Program-made: the position numbers and the translations under genes
Assembly (NCBI GenBank): GCA_018268835.1
Contig: JAFDVU010000046.1
Span: 1 to 41,328 of the forward strand
DNA: 41,328 nt
Origin: Acidobacteriota bacterium
GTDB lineage: Bacteria > Acidobacteriota > Terriglobia > Bryobacterales > Bryobacteraceae
Direction: 5' to 3'
The notes under the pieces: model-generated
What the model saw: the letters and a program-made list of their open reading frames with translations, nothing else
Databases searched by the model: none
Told to the model about the DNA's origin: nothing
Shown: positions 17,478-25,314 of the stretch, one piece after another
How the letters are laid out: each line of letters begins with the position of its first letter
Numbering within the stretch: position 1 is the stretch's first letter

Positions 17478-19103
17478 TTACATGTGGCAGGTGCGGGAGA
17501 GGGGCGGGAAGGCCCGCGGGCGGGCGGGAGAGAGCAGGAAGAAGTAGCCGGGCGCGGCGGGAGCCTCAATGTGCCCGGTGCGGCCTATGGCTTCTCGGTA
17601 GCGCTCGGGAATCAGGAAATCGTCGAGCGGGGAGGTGCGTACGAGCCGGCCGAGTTCCTCGGCAGATGTCGCGTGGATCAGAGTGGCGACCGGTTCGTCG
17701 CCGCCGACACCCCAATCGCGCAGGCGCGCGCGAAAGGCGGGCGCGAGCGAGGCGAGGACGCCGTACTGCGGCACGGTGACGACGATGCCCATCTCGTCAA
17801 AGGGCATGGAGGAGGCGCCGCCGGGGCGCAGTGGGCCGACGAAAGCGTAGCTCGGGCGTTCGAACAGGGGGAGCGTGGCGGCGTAGAGATCGTCGGCGAA
17901 GTCCACGACGATGAGGCCGCGCGCGCGGTTCTGGCCGCAGTAATTCGATAGGGCCGGAGCCAGCGGCTGGATGGTGCCGGCACGGTAGCTCAAGCCGTAG
18001 GGGGCATCGGGGAGCGCGACTTTGACGGCAAGCCCGAGGCACACGATGGCGAGCATCCACTTGGCGTGGCGCTGTTCGGCGAAGGGACCGTAGCAGGCGG
18101 CGATGAGCGCCAGCGCGGGGATCAGGGGCAGCAGGTACGCGGCGCCAGGGTACTGCCAGGGGAGGGTTCCGGCGCCAAGCACGAACCAGCAGGCGAGCAG
18201 CGTGGGGCCGGACGCCCGGCGCGGCAGCAGGCGGGCGAAACCGGGCAGTGCCACGAGCACGGCGGCGAGGAGGATGGGATCGGTGGCGGCCAGGCGCAGG
18301 AGGTAGAACACGGGAGCGCTTTCGGGCGAAGTTCGCGGAGGTTTTGCGGCGCCGTATCCGAGGAGGTCCACCACGACGTGTTCGGCCCAGAACCAGTGTG
18401 GATGGACGGCGAGTTGATAGAGGAACCAGGGGACGGCGAGGACGAGGGCGAGTCCGGCGGCGAGGAGTGCGCGGCGGAGGGTGGGGCGTTCCGGCGGGCG
18501 CACGGTGACGCAATAGAGAGCGAGGACAGCGACGGGGAAGAGGCCCGCGATGCCCCTGGTGAGGATGGCGGCGGCGGTGGCGGCGGCGAAGCCCCAGAGC
18601 GCGGCGCGCGATTCCAGCCAGGGGTCGGCGAAGACGGCGTAGAGTGCCGCAGTAGTGAAGGCCAGCAGCAGCGCGTCGGTCATGCAAAGCGAAGCCAGGG
18701 TATAGAAGAGGTGGTTACTCAATAGGAGGATCACAGCACAGGCTCCGGCCGTGAGGCTGGAGATTTCGGCTCCCCACAGGAAGAGGAGCGCGACGGCGAG
18801 GGCGGCGGCGAGCACCACGGGAAGGCGCAAGGTGAAGCGGGTGATGCCCCAGAGGCGTGCCGAGAGCGCGGCGGCCCAGATGAGCGCGGGCGGCTTATAG
18901 AGGGCGGGCCGGCCCATGAAGTGCGGGGTCAGCCAATCGCCGTGTTCCACCATGGAGATGGCGCTGTGAGCGCTGATCGCTTCGTCCTGGGCGGTGATTC
19001 TGCCGATTGGATCGACGTAGGCGCCGGCCAGGCCCACGCGGGCGGCACGGGGAAGCAAGCAGGCCAGGGCGATCAGGGCAACGGCGCAGAGGGCCGGTCG
19101 CAT
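17478..19103 (-). CDS. GT39/ArnT-like polytopic membrane glycosyltransferase
   Basis: A 541-residue inner-membrane protein with about ten to twelve hydrophobic helices. It belongs to the dolichyl/undecaprenyl-phosphate-sugar transferase class (PMT, GT39, ArnT-like). The first periplasmic loop contains GRITAQDEAISAHSA, with the acidic pair typical of the catalytic loop in this class, and GRPALYKPPALIW, which matches the P-x-x-x-K-P-P segment of ArnT relatives. The enzyme would transfer a sugar from a lipid carrier to a lipid or protein acceptor on the periplasmic side. The acceptor is unknown. ATG 19103 opens with a transmembrane helix (MRPALCAVALIALACLLP). It follows thiG by 67 bp on the same strand and ends in a terminator. 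Confidence 0.8.
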   Translation of the reverse strand: MRPALCAVALIALACLLPRAARVGLAGAYVDPIGRITAQDEAISAHSAISMVEHGDWLTPHFMGRPALYKPPALIWAAALSARLWGITRFTLRLPVVLAAALAVALLFLWGAEISSLTAGACAVILLLSNHLFYTLASLCMTDALLLAFTTAALYAVFADPWLESRAALWGFAAATAAAILTRGIAGLFPVAVLALYCVTVRPPERPTLRRALLAAGLALVLAVPWFLYQLAVHPHWFWAEHVVVDLLGYGAAKPPRTSPESAPVFYLLRLAATDPILLAAVLVALPGFARLLPRRASGPTLLACWFVLGAGTLPWQYPGAAYLLPLIPALALIAACYGPFAEQRHAKWMLAIVCLGLAVKVALPDAPYGLSYRAGTIQPLAPALSNYCGQNRARGLIVVDFADDLYAATLPLFERPSYAFVGPLRPGGASSMPFDEMGIVVTVPQYGVLASLAPAFRARLRDWGVGGDEPVATLIHATSAEELGRLVRTSPLDDFLIPERYREAIGRTGHIEAPAAPGYFFLLSPARPRAFPPLSRTCHM

Positions 19104-19170
19104 AGAAGTGACGAAGATAACACGTTCGTCCGGGCTCCTGCCCGGATCGCGGGCGCGCCTTACGGGGAAA

Positions 19171-19950
19171 CTACGAGCCGACCACGCCGGCCAGTGGGCT
19201 GCTGGCGCTGGCGTAGAGTTTCCTGGGCATGCGTCCTGCTTCGTACGCAAGGCGTCCGGCTTCCACCGCGGCTTTCATGGCGCGGGCCATCTTGACGGCG
19301 TCTTCGGCGGCGGCGATGGCGGTGTTCATGAGCACGCCGTCGGCGCCGAGTTCCATGGCGATGGCGGCGTCGCTGGCAGTGCCCACTCCGGCATCCACGA
19401 TGAGCGGCACTTCGGTGATCATCTCCCGCATGATGCGCAGATTGGTAGTGTTCTGGATGCCGAGGCCGCTGCCGATGGGGGCGGCCAGCGGCATGACCAC
19501 GGCCGCGCCGGCATCGATGAGGCGGCGCGCGTTGACGACATCGTCGTTGGTGTAGGGCATGACGACGAAACCTTCCTTGACCAGGACGCGCGTGGCCTCG
19601 AGCAGCCCGGCGTTATCCGGGAAGAGTGTTTTTTCGTCGCCGATGACTTCGAGCTTGATCCAGTTGGAGAGACCGACTTCCCGCGCCAGCATGGCCGTGC
19701 GGATGGCATCGTCCGCGGTGTAACAGCCGGCGGTATTGGGCAGGATGAAGATTTTGGAGCGATCGATGTAGTCGATCAGGGATTCCTTGGAACGGTCGGT
19801 GAGATTGACGCGGCGTACCGCGACCGTGACCATATCGGCGCCACTGGCCTCGTGGCAGCGCTGCATTTCCTGGAAGGTGCGATACTTCCCCGTACCGACG
19901 ATCAGGCGCGAAGCAAAGGAGCGCCCGGCAATCACCAGAGTTTCAGACAT
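19171..19950 (-). CDS. thiG: Thiazole synthase
   Basis: This TIM-barrel enzyme condenses 1-deoxy-xylulose-5-phosphate, dehydroglycine and ThiS thiocarboxylate to form the thiazole moiety of thiamine. The 259 residues fit the family. The Schiff-base Lys99 is in [10 protein letters not shown], and the phosphate-binding segments ([34 protein letters not shown]) are intact. The partners ThiS, ThiF and ThiO/ThiH are not in the window. It begins 30 bp after speA on the same strand and may be co-transcribed with it. No TPP riboswitch fits in that gap, and the start has no clear Shine-Dalgarno sequence. Confidence 0.96.
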   Translation of the reverse strand: MSETLVIAGRSFASRLIVGTGKYRTFQEMQRCHEASGADMVTVAVRRVNLTDRSKESLIDYIDRSKIFILPNTAGCYTADDAIRTAMLAREVGLSNWIKLEVIGDEKTLFPDNAGLLEATRVLVKEGFVVMPYTNDDVVNARRLIDAGAAVVMPLAAPIGSGLGIQNTTNLRIMREMITEVPLIVDAGVGTASDAAIAMELGADGVLMNTAIAAAEDAVKMARAMKAAVEAGRLAYEAGRMPRKLYASASSPLAGVVGS

Positions 19951-19980
19951 AGTTTTATGTTAACGCCGGGCGGCCGCGCC

Positions 19981-21927
19981 TTAATGTTCGTGGACGTCTT
20001 CGAGGTAGGTGTAGCCGTGCAGCCCTTCTTCGTAGAAGTGCAGCAGGGCGCCGGATTCCTCGTACGTGAGTTTGCCCTCGCGCAGGGCGGCTTCGGTATC
20101 GCGACGCATCATGGTGACCAGCGTGTCGCTCTTGAACTGGACGTAATCCAGCACCTCGCGGACGGTATCGCCCTTGATCACGCTGTCCAGCATGGTTTCG
20201 CCGGTGGGCCCGAGGCGGACGTGGACCGCGTTGGTGTCGCCGAAGAGGTTGTGCAGGTCGCCCAGGATCTCCTGATAGGCGCCGACGAGGAAGGCCCCCA
20301 GGTAGTAATCGCCGCCTTCGAAGTTGTGCAGTTGGAGGGTGCGCTTGACGTCGCGGCGGTCGATGAAGGCGTCCACCTTGCCGTCGGAATCGCAGGTGAT
20401 GTCGCCCAGCACGGCGGGCCGGGTCGGCTCGTTCTCGAGCCGGTGGATAGGCATCACCGGGAAGAGTTGCTTGATGGCCCAACTGTCGGGCATGCTCTGG
20501 AACAGCGAGAAGTTGCAGAAGTAGGTGTCGGAGAGCATGGCGTCGATGCCCTCGAGCTCTTCGGGGAAGAAATCGAGTTCGCTTGCCAGACGCTGGATGC
20601 GGCGGGTGATGGCCCAGTACAGGTTCTCGGCAATGCAGCGCTGTTCCAGCGGGAGATAGCCGAGGCTGAAGAGGTTGAGCGCCTGGTCGAGCGCCTGCTG
20701 CGCGTCGTGGTAGCTCTCCAGCAGGTTCTTGGCGGTGAGGCCGCGCAGGGTTTCGGAGAGATCGATGAGCGGCTGCTCGGCATCGGCCGGGGGGTCGGCG
20801 GGGGTGTCTGTATCGCCCATGCCGGCGACGCCGAGCACGTTGAAGACGAGCACGCTGTGATAGGCGGCGATGGCGCGTCCGCTCTCGGTGATGATGGTCG
20901 GGTGCGGCACTTCGACCTCATCGCAGACGCTCTGCACGTGGTAGATGACGTCGTTGGCGTATTCCTGCAGGGTGTAGTTGACGCTGGATTCGAAGTCGGT
21001 CTGGGAGCCGTCGTAGTCGATGCCCAGTCCGCCGCCCACATCCAGGTATTCCAGGCCGGCGCCGGCGCGCGCCAGGTCCACGTAGACGCGCACGGCCTCA
21101 TTGACCGCGCCCTTGATCTGGCGGATGTTGGTGATCTGGCTGCCGAGGTGGAAGTGGAGCAGCTTGAGGCAGTCGCCCATGCCGAGATCGCGCAGTTCCT
21201 GCAGCGCGCGCACGGCCTCGGTGACCGACAGGCCGAACTTGCTGCGGTAGCCGCCCGAGGATTTCCACCGGCCGGAACCGCGGCTGGCCAGTTTTACGCG
21301 CAGGCCGATGTTGGGCCGCACGCCGACGCGCTGGCTGTACTTGAGAATCAGGTGCAGTTCGGTGTACTTCTCCACCACCGGGATGATCTTGCGGCCGATC
21401 TTGTGGGCCAGCATGGCCATCTCGATGTACTCGTCATCCTTGAAGCCGTTGCAGATGATGGGGGTCTCGTTGTCGGCCAGCGCCATCACGGCCATGAGTT
21501 CGGGCTTGGAGCCGGCCTCCAGACCGAAACGGTAGGGACGGCCGAATTCGAGCACTTCCTCGACCACCTGACGCTGCTGGTTGACCTTAATGGGGTAGAC
21601 GCAGCAGTAGCCGCCCTGGTATTTGTGTTCGCCGATGGCGGTCTGAAACGCAGTGTGGATCTCGCCGAGGCGGTGTTTGAGAATATCGGCAAAGCGGATC
21701 AGGATGGGCAGGTTGATGCCGCGCAGCACCAGGGTATCGACGAGTTCCTTGAGATCGATGGAGCGTGCCGGGTCCTTCTCCGGATGAACGAGCACGTGGC
21801 CGTTCTCGCCGACCGAGAAGTAGCCCTTACCCCAGCTTGCGACGTCGTAGAAATCGCTGGCGACCTGGGGGGTCCAGCGCTCGGTGGGCTCCATGACGAT
21901 CGAGCCCTTGCGGCCATTTCTTTCCAA
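19981..21927 (-). CDS. speA: Biosynthetic arginine decarboxylase
   Basis: This PLP-dependent fold-type III enzyme converts arginine to agmatine, the first step of the agmatine route to putrescine and spermidine. The 648 residues match SpeA (about 630-660). The PLP lysine is Lys114 in YPIKVNQQRQ, and the cofactor-binding HFHLGSQ and LDVGGGLGIDYDG motifs are present. The C-terminal region has GVAGMGDTDTPADPP, a stretch specific to the SpeA subgroup, and a C-x-x-x substrate loop typical of the family. The TTG start at 21927 has a strong AAGGAG nine bases upstream. An ATG 33 bp downstream (MEPTERW) is the alternative. Agmatinase is not in the window. Confidence 0.95.
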   Translation of the reverse strand: MERNGRKGSIVMEPTERWTPQVASDFYDVASWGKGYFSVGENGHVLVHPEKDPARSIDLKELVDTLVLRGINLPILIRFADILKHRLGEIHTAFQTAIGEHKYQGGYCCVYPIKVNQQRQVVEEVLEFGRPYRFGLEAGSKPELMAVMALADNETPIICNGFKDDEYIEMAMLAHKIGRKIIPVVEKYTELHLILKYSQRVGVRPNIGLRVKLASRGSGRWKSSGGYRSKFGLSVTEAVRALQELRDLGMGDCLKLLHFHLGSQITNIRQIKGAVNEAVRVYVDLARAGAGLEYLDVGGGLGIDYDGSQTDFESSVNYTLQEYANDVIYHVQSVCDEVEVPHPTIITESGRAIAAYHSVLVFNVLGVAGMGDTDTPADPPADAEQPLIDLSETLRGLTAKNLLESYHDAQQALDQALNLFSLGYLPLEQRCIAENLYWAITRRIQRLASELDFFPEELEGIDAMLSDTYFCNFSLFQSMPDSWAIKQLFPVMPIHRLENEPTRPAVLGDITCDSDGKVDAFIDRRDVKRTLQLHNFEGGDYYLGAFLVGAYQEILGDLHNLFGDTNAVHVRLGPTGETMLDSVIKGDTVREVLDYVQFKSDTLVTMMRRDTEAALREGKLTYEESGALLHFYEEGLHGYTYLEDVHEH

Positions 21928-22024
21928 CTCTTGCTTCTCCTTGGTTTCAGTCGCCTGAATTCTTCAGTTTCCTTCTAAATCCCGGGTGTGGCAATAGGAA
22001 ATTGGTGACGGCGGCGTGACGCAT

Positions 22025-22753
22025 TCACCGTTTGGCCGGAGCCTGGGCGGGCTCGAGCAGATTCAGCGAGGCCTGGGCGTCCTGCATCGACTTACGCGCG
22101 CTGCCGCGGGTGGCGGGATCGAGCTTCGCGTCGTCAGCTACGATTTTGAGGTTGGCGATGGCCCGACGGATGGTGGCGACCGCTTTCTCCTTGTCGCCGG
22201 CGCGGAAGAGCGCCGCCCCCAGCAGGCTTTCCGCGCTGCCGAGGTTCTTCAACCGGTTCATGCGGGTGAGCTCGTCGCCCGGGCCGCCGATGCCGCCGAA
22301 ATTGGCCACGGAGCGGTTCAACTCGGCTGCGGCCTGGGTGAAGTCCTCGGTATACATCAGGGCGAGGCCGAGGCCGTATTGCGCGTCGGCGCAACGTTCC
22401 AGGAAGGGGGCGCCGGGCTTGCAGTCCGCCTGGTGGAGAGCCAGGATGCGGCGGCTGACGGTGACGGCCTCCTGGTATCTCCTGGACGCGATATAGCCGG
22501 CCGAGAGGCGTTGCAGGACCTCCTCCTCGCGATTCCGGATGGCGGGTTCGGACCCGACCCGGGCGAGCGCGGTTTCGTATCCTTTGATCGCGCCTGCGGT
22601 GTCGCCCATGACCTTCTTCTGGTCGCTGTCCATGAGGAGCTTGGTGAGCGTCTGGTCCGCGGACGGCTGCTGGGGCGCGGGAGACGAGGGGGCCTGCTGG
22701 GCGCCGAAGGCGGCAGCCGTCGCGAGTAGCAGCAGGGACCAGAATCGGATCAT
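22025..22753 (-). CDS. Secreted TPR-like helical repeat protein
   Basis: A 242-residue protein with a signal peptide (MIRFWSLLLLATAAAFGA) and a Pro/Gln-rich linker. The mature part is alpha-helical with degenerate tetratricopeptide-type pairs, such as GDTAGAIKGYETALARVG, RRYQEAVTVSRRILAL and EDFTQAAAELNRSVANF. Such repeats bind partner proteins; no enzymatic motif is seen. It lies between msrA and speA on the same strand, 45 bp after the msrA stop and 97 bp before speA. The partner and process are unknown. Two Cys residues (in ADCKPG and ERCADA) could form a periplasmic disulfide. The signal peptide and helical-repeat nature are read from the sequence; function is not assigned. Confidence 0.75.
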   Translation of the reverse strand: MIRFWSLLLLATAAAFGAQQAPSSPAPQQPSADQTLTKLLMDSDQKKVMGDTAGAIKGYETALARVGSEPAIRNREEEVLQRLSAGYIASRRYQEAVTVSRRILALHQADCKPGAPFLERCADAQYGLGLALMYTEDFTQAAAELNRSVANFGGIGGPGDELTRMNRLKNLGSAESLLGAALFRAGDKEKAVATIRRAIANLKIVADDAKLDPATRGSARKSMQDAQASLNLLEPAQAPAKR

Positions 22754-22798
22754 GCTTCCATGATGCCAGATCGGAGGGGCAACGCCCGGCCCGCGGGC

Positions 22799-23482
22799 TC
22801 AGTGCTCCACGGCGAGCGCCGGGAACGCTTCACGGAGGCGCTCGAGTTTGGGCAGGTCGTTGAGGATGACATAGGTGCTATCGGGGTGGCGCCGCACGTA
22901 ATCCTGGTGATACGGCTCGGCGGGGTAGAAGGCCTCAAGCGGGGTGAGCCGGGTCACCAGGGGTTTGCCGAACACATTGGCTGTGTTGAGTTGGCGGATG
23001 TAAGCCTCGGCGATGCGTTTTTGGTCCTGGTTTGCATAGAAGACCGCGGAGCGGTATTGGGTGCCCCAGTCCGGACCCTGGCGGTTGAGTTCGGTGGGGT
23101 CGTGGACGACGGAGAAGAACACCTGGAGCAGCCTGCCGTATGAGATCTTCGCGGGGTCGAAGGCGATGCGCACGCTTTCGGCGTGGCCGGTGCGTCCGGT
23201 GGCGACGAGATCGTATCGCGCGTCCTCGCGGCTGCCGCCGGCGTAGCCGCTGGTCACGCCGATAACGCCGCGGACGTTCTCAAAGACCGCCTGTACGCCC
23301 CAGAAGCAGCCGCCGGCGAGCACCGCGATTGCGGTTGGCGCGGATGTGCCGGGGGCGGCGTCCAGCACCGGCGGAGGCACCGGGACTGCGCGGCGCGTGC
23401 ATCCGGTCAACGCCAGCGACACGCATGCGGCGGCGAGGATCCGGATGCGATGCTTCCCCGCGCTTCCCCTCCCAGGCTGCAT
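22799..23482 (-). CDS. msrA: Peptide methionine-(S)-S-oxide reductase, predicted lipoprotein
   Basis: MsrA repairs methionine-S-sulfoxide in proteins. The catalytic GGCFWG motif places the nucleophile at Cys59, and GYAGG, TGHAESVRI, DPTELNRQGPDWGTQYRS and YHQDY complete the active site. The 227 residues include an N-terminal export signal ending in a lipobox (LTGC, Cys28), so the enzyme is probably a lipoprotein that works in the periplasm. There are no Cys residues after Cys59, so the C-terminal resolving cysteines used by the E. coli enzyme are missing and recycling must use another reductant. ATG 23482 is preferred because it gives the complete lipoprotein signal. The start is only 17 bp from the divergent dipeptidase start. 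Confidence 0.93.
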   Translation of the reverse strand: MQPGRGSAGKHRIRILAAACVSLALTGCTRRAVPVPPPVLDAAPGTSAPTAIAVLAGGCFWGVQAVFENVRGVIGVTSGYAGGSREDARYDLVATGRTGHAESVRIAFDPAKISYGRLLQVFFSVVHDPTELNRQGPDWGTQYRSAVFYANQDQKRIAEAYIRQLNTANVFGKPLVTRLTPLEAFYPAEPYHQDYVRRHPDSTYVILNDLPKLERLREAFPALAVEH

Positions 23483-23499
23483 ATGCCTATGATGACGGA

Positions 23500-24213
23500 A
23501 TGGATGGTCTGCGCGCACTGGTATTCGCGGCCGCCCTGTTGCTGCCCGCGCAAGAGCGGCCGCGGGTGGTCCGGATCGCTCCGGTGCGTCCGGTGGCGGA
23601 ATTGCGCGCGGAGGCCCTGTCGGCGACGCCGCCGCACGAAGACGGCAGGTTCCGACGGTTCGATCTGGTGGACCTGGCGACGCTCGATCCGCGCATCCGG
23701 CTGGATATCCGCTACGCCACAGACGACAACTTCCTGAGCACGCCGGTGTACACGGAGGCCCGTGCTTTCCTGCAGCGTCCCGCCGCGGAGGCGCTGTTAC
23801 GCGCTCAGCGGATCCTGGCGGGGCAGGGGTACGGCCTGTTGATTTTCGATGGCTACCGGCCGTGGTACGTGACGAGGATCTTCTGGGACGCCACACCGCC
23901 CGACAAACACGAATTCGTCGCCGATCCGGCCAAGGGCTCGCGCCACAACCGGGGATGCGCGGTGGACCTGAGCCTGTACGATCTCAAGACCGGGCGCGAG
24001 GTGGAGATGCCCGGGGTGTATGACGAGATGTCTCCGCGGTCCTACCCCGGCTATACAGGCGGGACCGCGTCGCAGCGGGCGCGCCGCGACCTGTTGCGGC
24101 GGGTGATGGAGGCCGAGGGTTTCAGCGTGTACGAAAGCGAATGGTGGCACTTCGATTACCGGGACTGGCGCGAGTACGGCATCGGCAATCAGCCGTTCCC
24201 GAAGGGGCGGTAG
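23500..24213 (+). CDS. D-Ala-D-Ala dipeptidase, VanX/DdpX type, exported
   Basis: A 237-residue M15D zinc peptidase. All catalytic residues of the VanX family are present: the transition-state Arg120 in FDGYRPW, zinc ligands His149 and Asp156 in SRHNRGCAVDLSLYD, base Glu214 and third ligand His217 in ESEWWHFDY. It should hydrolyse D-Ala-D-Ala dipeptide. A signal-peptide-like N-terminus (MDGLRALVFAAALLLPAQ) suggests a periplasmic enzyme that salvages dipeptide from cell-wall turnover, as for DdpX. No vanH, vanA or vanRS genes are nearby, so glycopeptide resistance is not indicated. The start ATG 23500 lies 17 bp from the divergent msrA start. It converges on the TIM-barrel gene. Confidence 0.9.
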   Translation: MDGLRALVFAAALLLPAQERPRVVRIAPVRPVAELRAEALSATPPHEDGRFRRFDLVDLATLDPRIRLDIRYATDDNFLSTPVYTEARAFLQRPAAEALLRAQRILAGQGYGLLIFDGYRPWYVTRIFWDATPPDKHEFVADPAKGSRHNRGCAVDLSLYDLKTGREVEMPGVYDEMSPRSYPGYTGGTASQRARRDLLRRVMEAEGFSVYESEWWHFDYRDWREYGIGNQPFPKGR

Positions 24214-24231
24214 CGGCGCGGCATCCGCTAC
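24210..24231. terminator. Shared hairpin containing both convergent stop codons
   Basis: GTAGCGG at 24210-24216 pairs perfectly with CCGCTAC at 24225-24231 around an 8-nt loop. The left arm holds the TAG stop of the dipeptidase gene and the right arm holds the TAG stop of the TIM-barrel gene on the other strand. A bidirectional transcription stop is likely, although no T-tract follows. Confidence 0.5.
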
Positions 24232-25289
24232 AGGGCGGCGAGGACTTCCTTGTAAAGGTACTTGGCGCCCTCGACGCCGTCCCAGGGACCGTCCTCGTAT
24301 TCGAGCGCGAAGGTGCCCTGGTAGCCGGCGTCCTTCATGATTTTCACGGAGCGGGCCACGTTGTTGTCCTTCCAGCGGTTCCAATACTTGGCGTGAACGT
24401 TGGTGTGGGCGTAGGGGGCCAGCGCCTTGAGGCCGTTGTACATGAGGTACTCGTGCTCCCAGTTGCAGAAGTCCGGGGAGGCTTCGCAGAAGGGGCTGCC
24501 GACCTCGTCCACGATGATGCGGATGTTGATCGGGTTGGCGGTCAGGCCCCAGTGATTTTCGAGCGTCACTTTGACCCCGACCTTGCTGCCGTAATCGGCC
24601 ATCTCCTTGAAGCTTTCGATGCAGTTGGTGAGGTACTGCGCCAGTTCGTCGGCCTTGGGATAGTCGGTGGTCACGACGGCGGAGGGCGCGATGCGCGGAC
24701 CGCCGCTGTTGACGCGCATCGATTTCGCGCCGAGGATTTTGGCGCCGTCGAGCCACTTTTTGGCGACGGCGACGCCGGTTTTGCGCTTGTCCGCCTCCAT
24801 CACGCAGATGTCGCGAGGCGCGTTGTTGGAGATGTGCTGGCAACTGGTGCCGGTCCTGGCCATCTGATTGGCCATGCGATCGAGCCAGCGTTTGCCGGAG
24901 GCGCTGGAAGGATCGAACTCCTGGGTGACACGGGTGGCCGAACCGACCAGCAGAGGGACGGAGGCGTACATACTGTCGTCGGTCACGTCGCCGAACAGGC
25001 CGCTGAAGAGGTCCATTTTGGTGACCCCGGGGAAGTGGTCCTTGGTGAACTGGGGGAAGTCCAGCATGGTGATCTCGCCGTACTTCTTCTTCATTTCCTG
25101 GCTGTGCGACGTGCCGCCGAAGCCCATGCGGCTCTTGAACAGGAAGCGGATCGGCCAGGTATTGGACGCGATGCGCGCCAGTTTCTCTTTTTCCGTGAGG
25201 GGGGCCGCCTGCGCGGCAGGCTGCAGGGCGAGACCGGTAGCGGCGATGCCGGCTCCGGCGCTTTTCAGAAATCCGCGGCGATTTTCCAT
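24228..25289 (-). CDS. Tat-exported sugar phosphate isomerase/epimerase-like TIM-barrel protein
   Basis: A 353-residue protein with a twin-arginine signal (MENRRGFLKSAGAGIAATGLAL...AQA), so it is exported folded. The mature part is an AP-endonuclease-2/xylose-isomerase-like TIM barrel: SMRVNSGG, VTLENHWG with a candidate metal Glu, the HTNVHAKYW strand, and a C-terminal TFALEYEDGPWDG with a second acidic ligand. Such Tat-dependent barrels are abundant in Acidobacteria and Planctomycetes and probably act on sugars or inositols with a metal cofactor; the reaction is unknown. A good ribosome-binding site (GGAGG) stands before ATG 25289. It is 25 bp downstream of the PAS histidine kinase on the same strand. 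Confidence 0.85.
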   Translation of the reverse strand: MENRRGFLKSAGAGIAATGLALQPAAQAAPLTEKEKLARIASNTWPIRFLFKSRMGFGGTSHSQEMKKKYGEITMLDFPQFTKDHFPGVTKMDLFSGLFGDVTDDSMYASVPLLVGSATRVTQEFDPSSASGKRWLDRMANQMARTGTSCQHISNNAPRDICVMEADKRKTGVAVAKKWLDGAKILGAKSMRVNSGGPRIAPSAVVTTDYPKADELAQYLTNCIESFKEMADYGSKVGVKVTLENHWGLTANPINIRIIVDEVGSPFCEASPDFCNWEHEYLMYNGLKALAPYAHTNVHAKYWNRWKDNNVARSVKIMKDAGYQGTFALEYEDGPWDGVEGAKYLYKEVLAAL

Positions 25290-25314
25290 GGAACCTCCAA
25301 TGGATTCCATGATG

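Noticed and set aside
14882..17779. 965-codon frame antisense to the Oar-like receptor gene
   Set aside because: Gly/Val/Ala-rich shadow frame opposite a gene with signal peptide and clear domains.
19951..19980. TPP riboswitch before thiG
   Set aside because: Only 30 bp separate thiG from speA, too short for the aptamer, and no conserved Thi-box sequence is visible.
19108..21978. 956-codon frame antisense to speA and thiG
   Set aside because: Covers two well-identified genes on the other strand and has no recognisable domain.
23500..24213. Glycopeptide-resistance (van) cluster
   Set aside because: Only a VanX-like enzyme is present; there is no vanH, vanA ligase or vanRS pair beside it, and the signal-peptide-like start points to cell-wall recycling.
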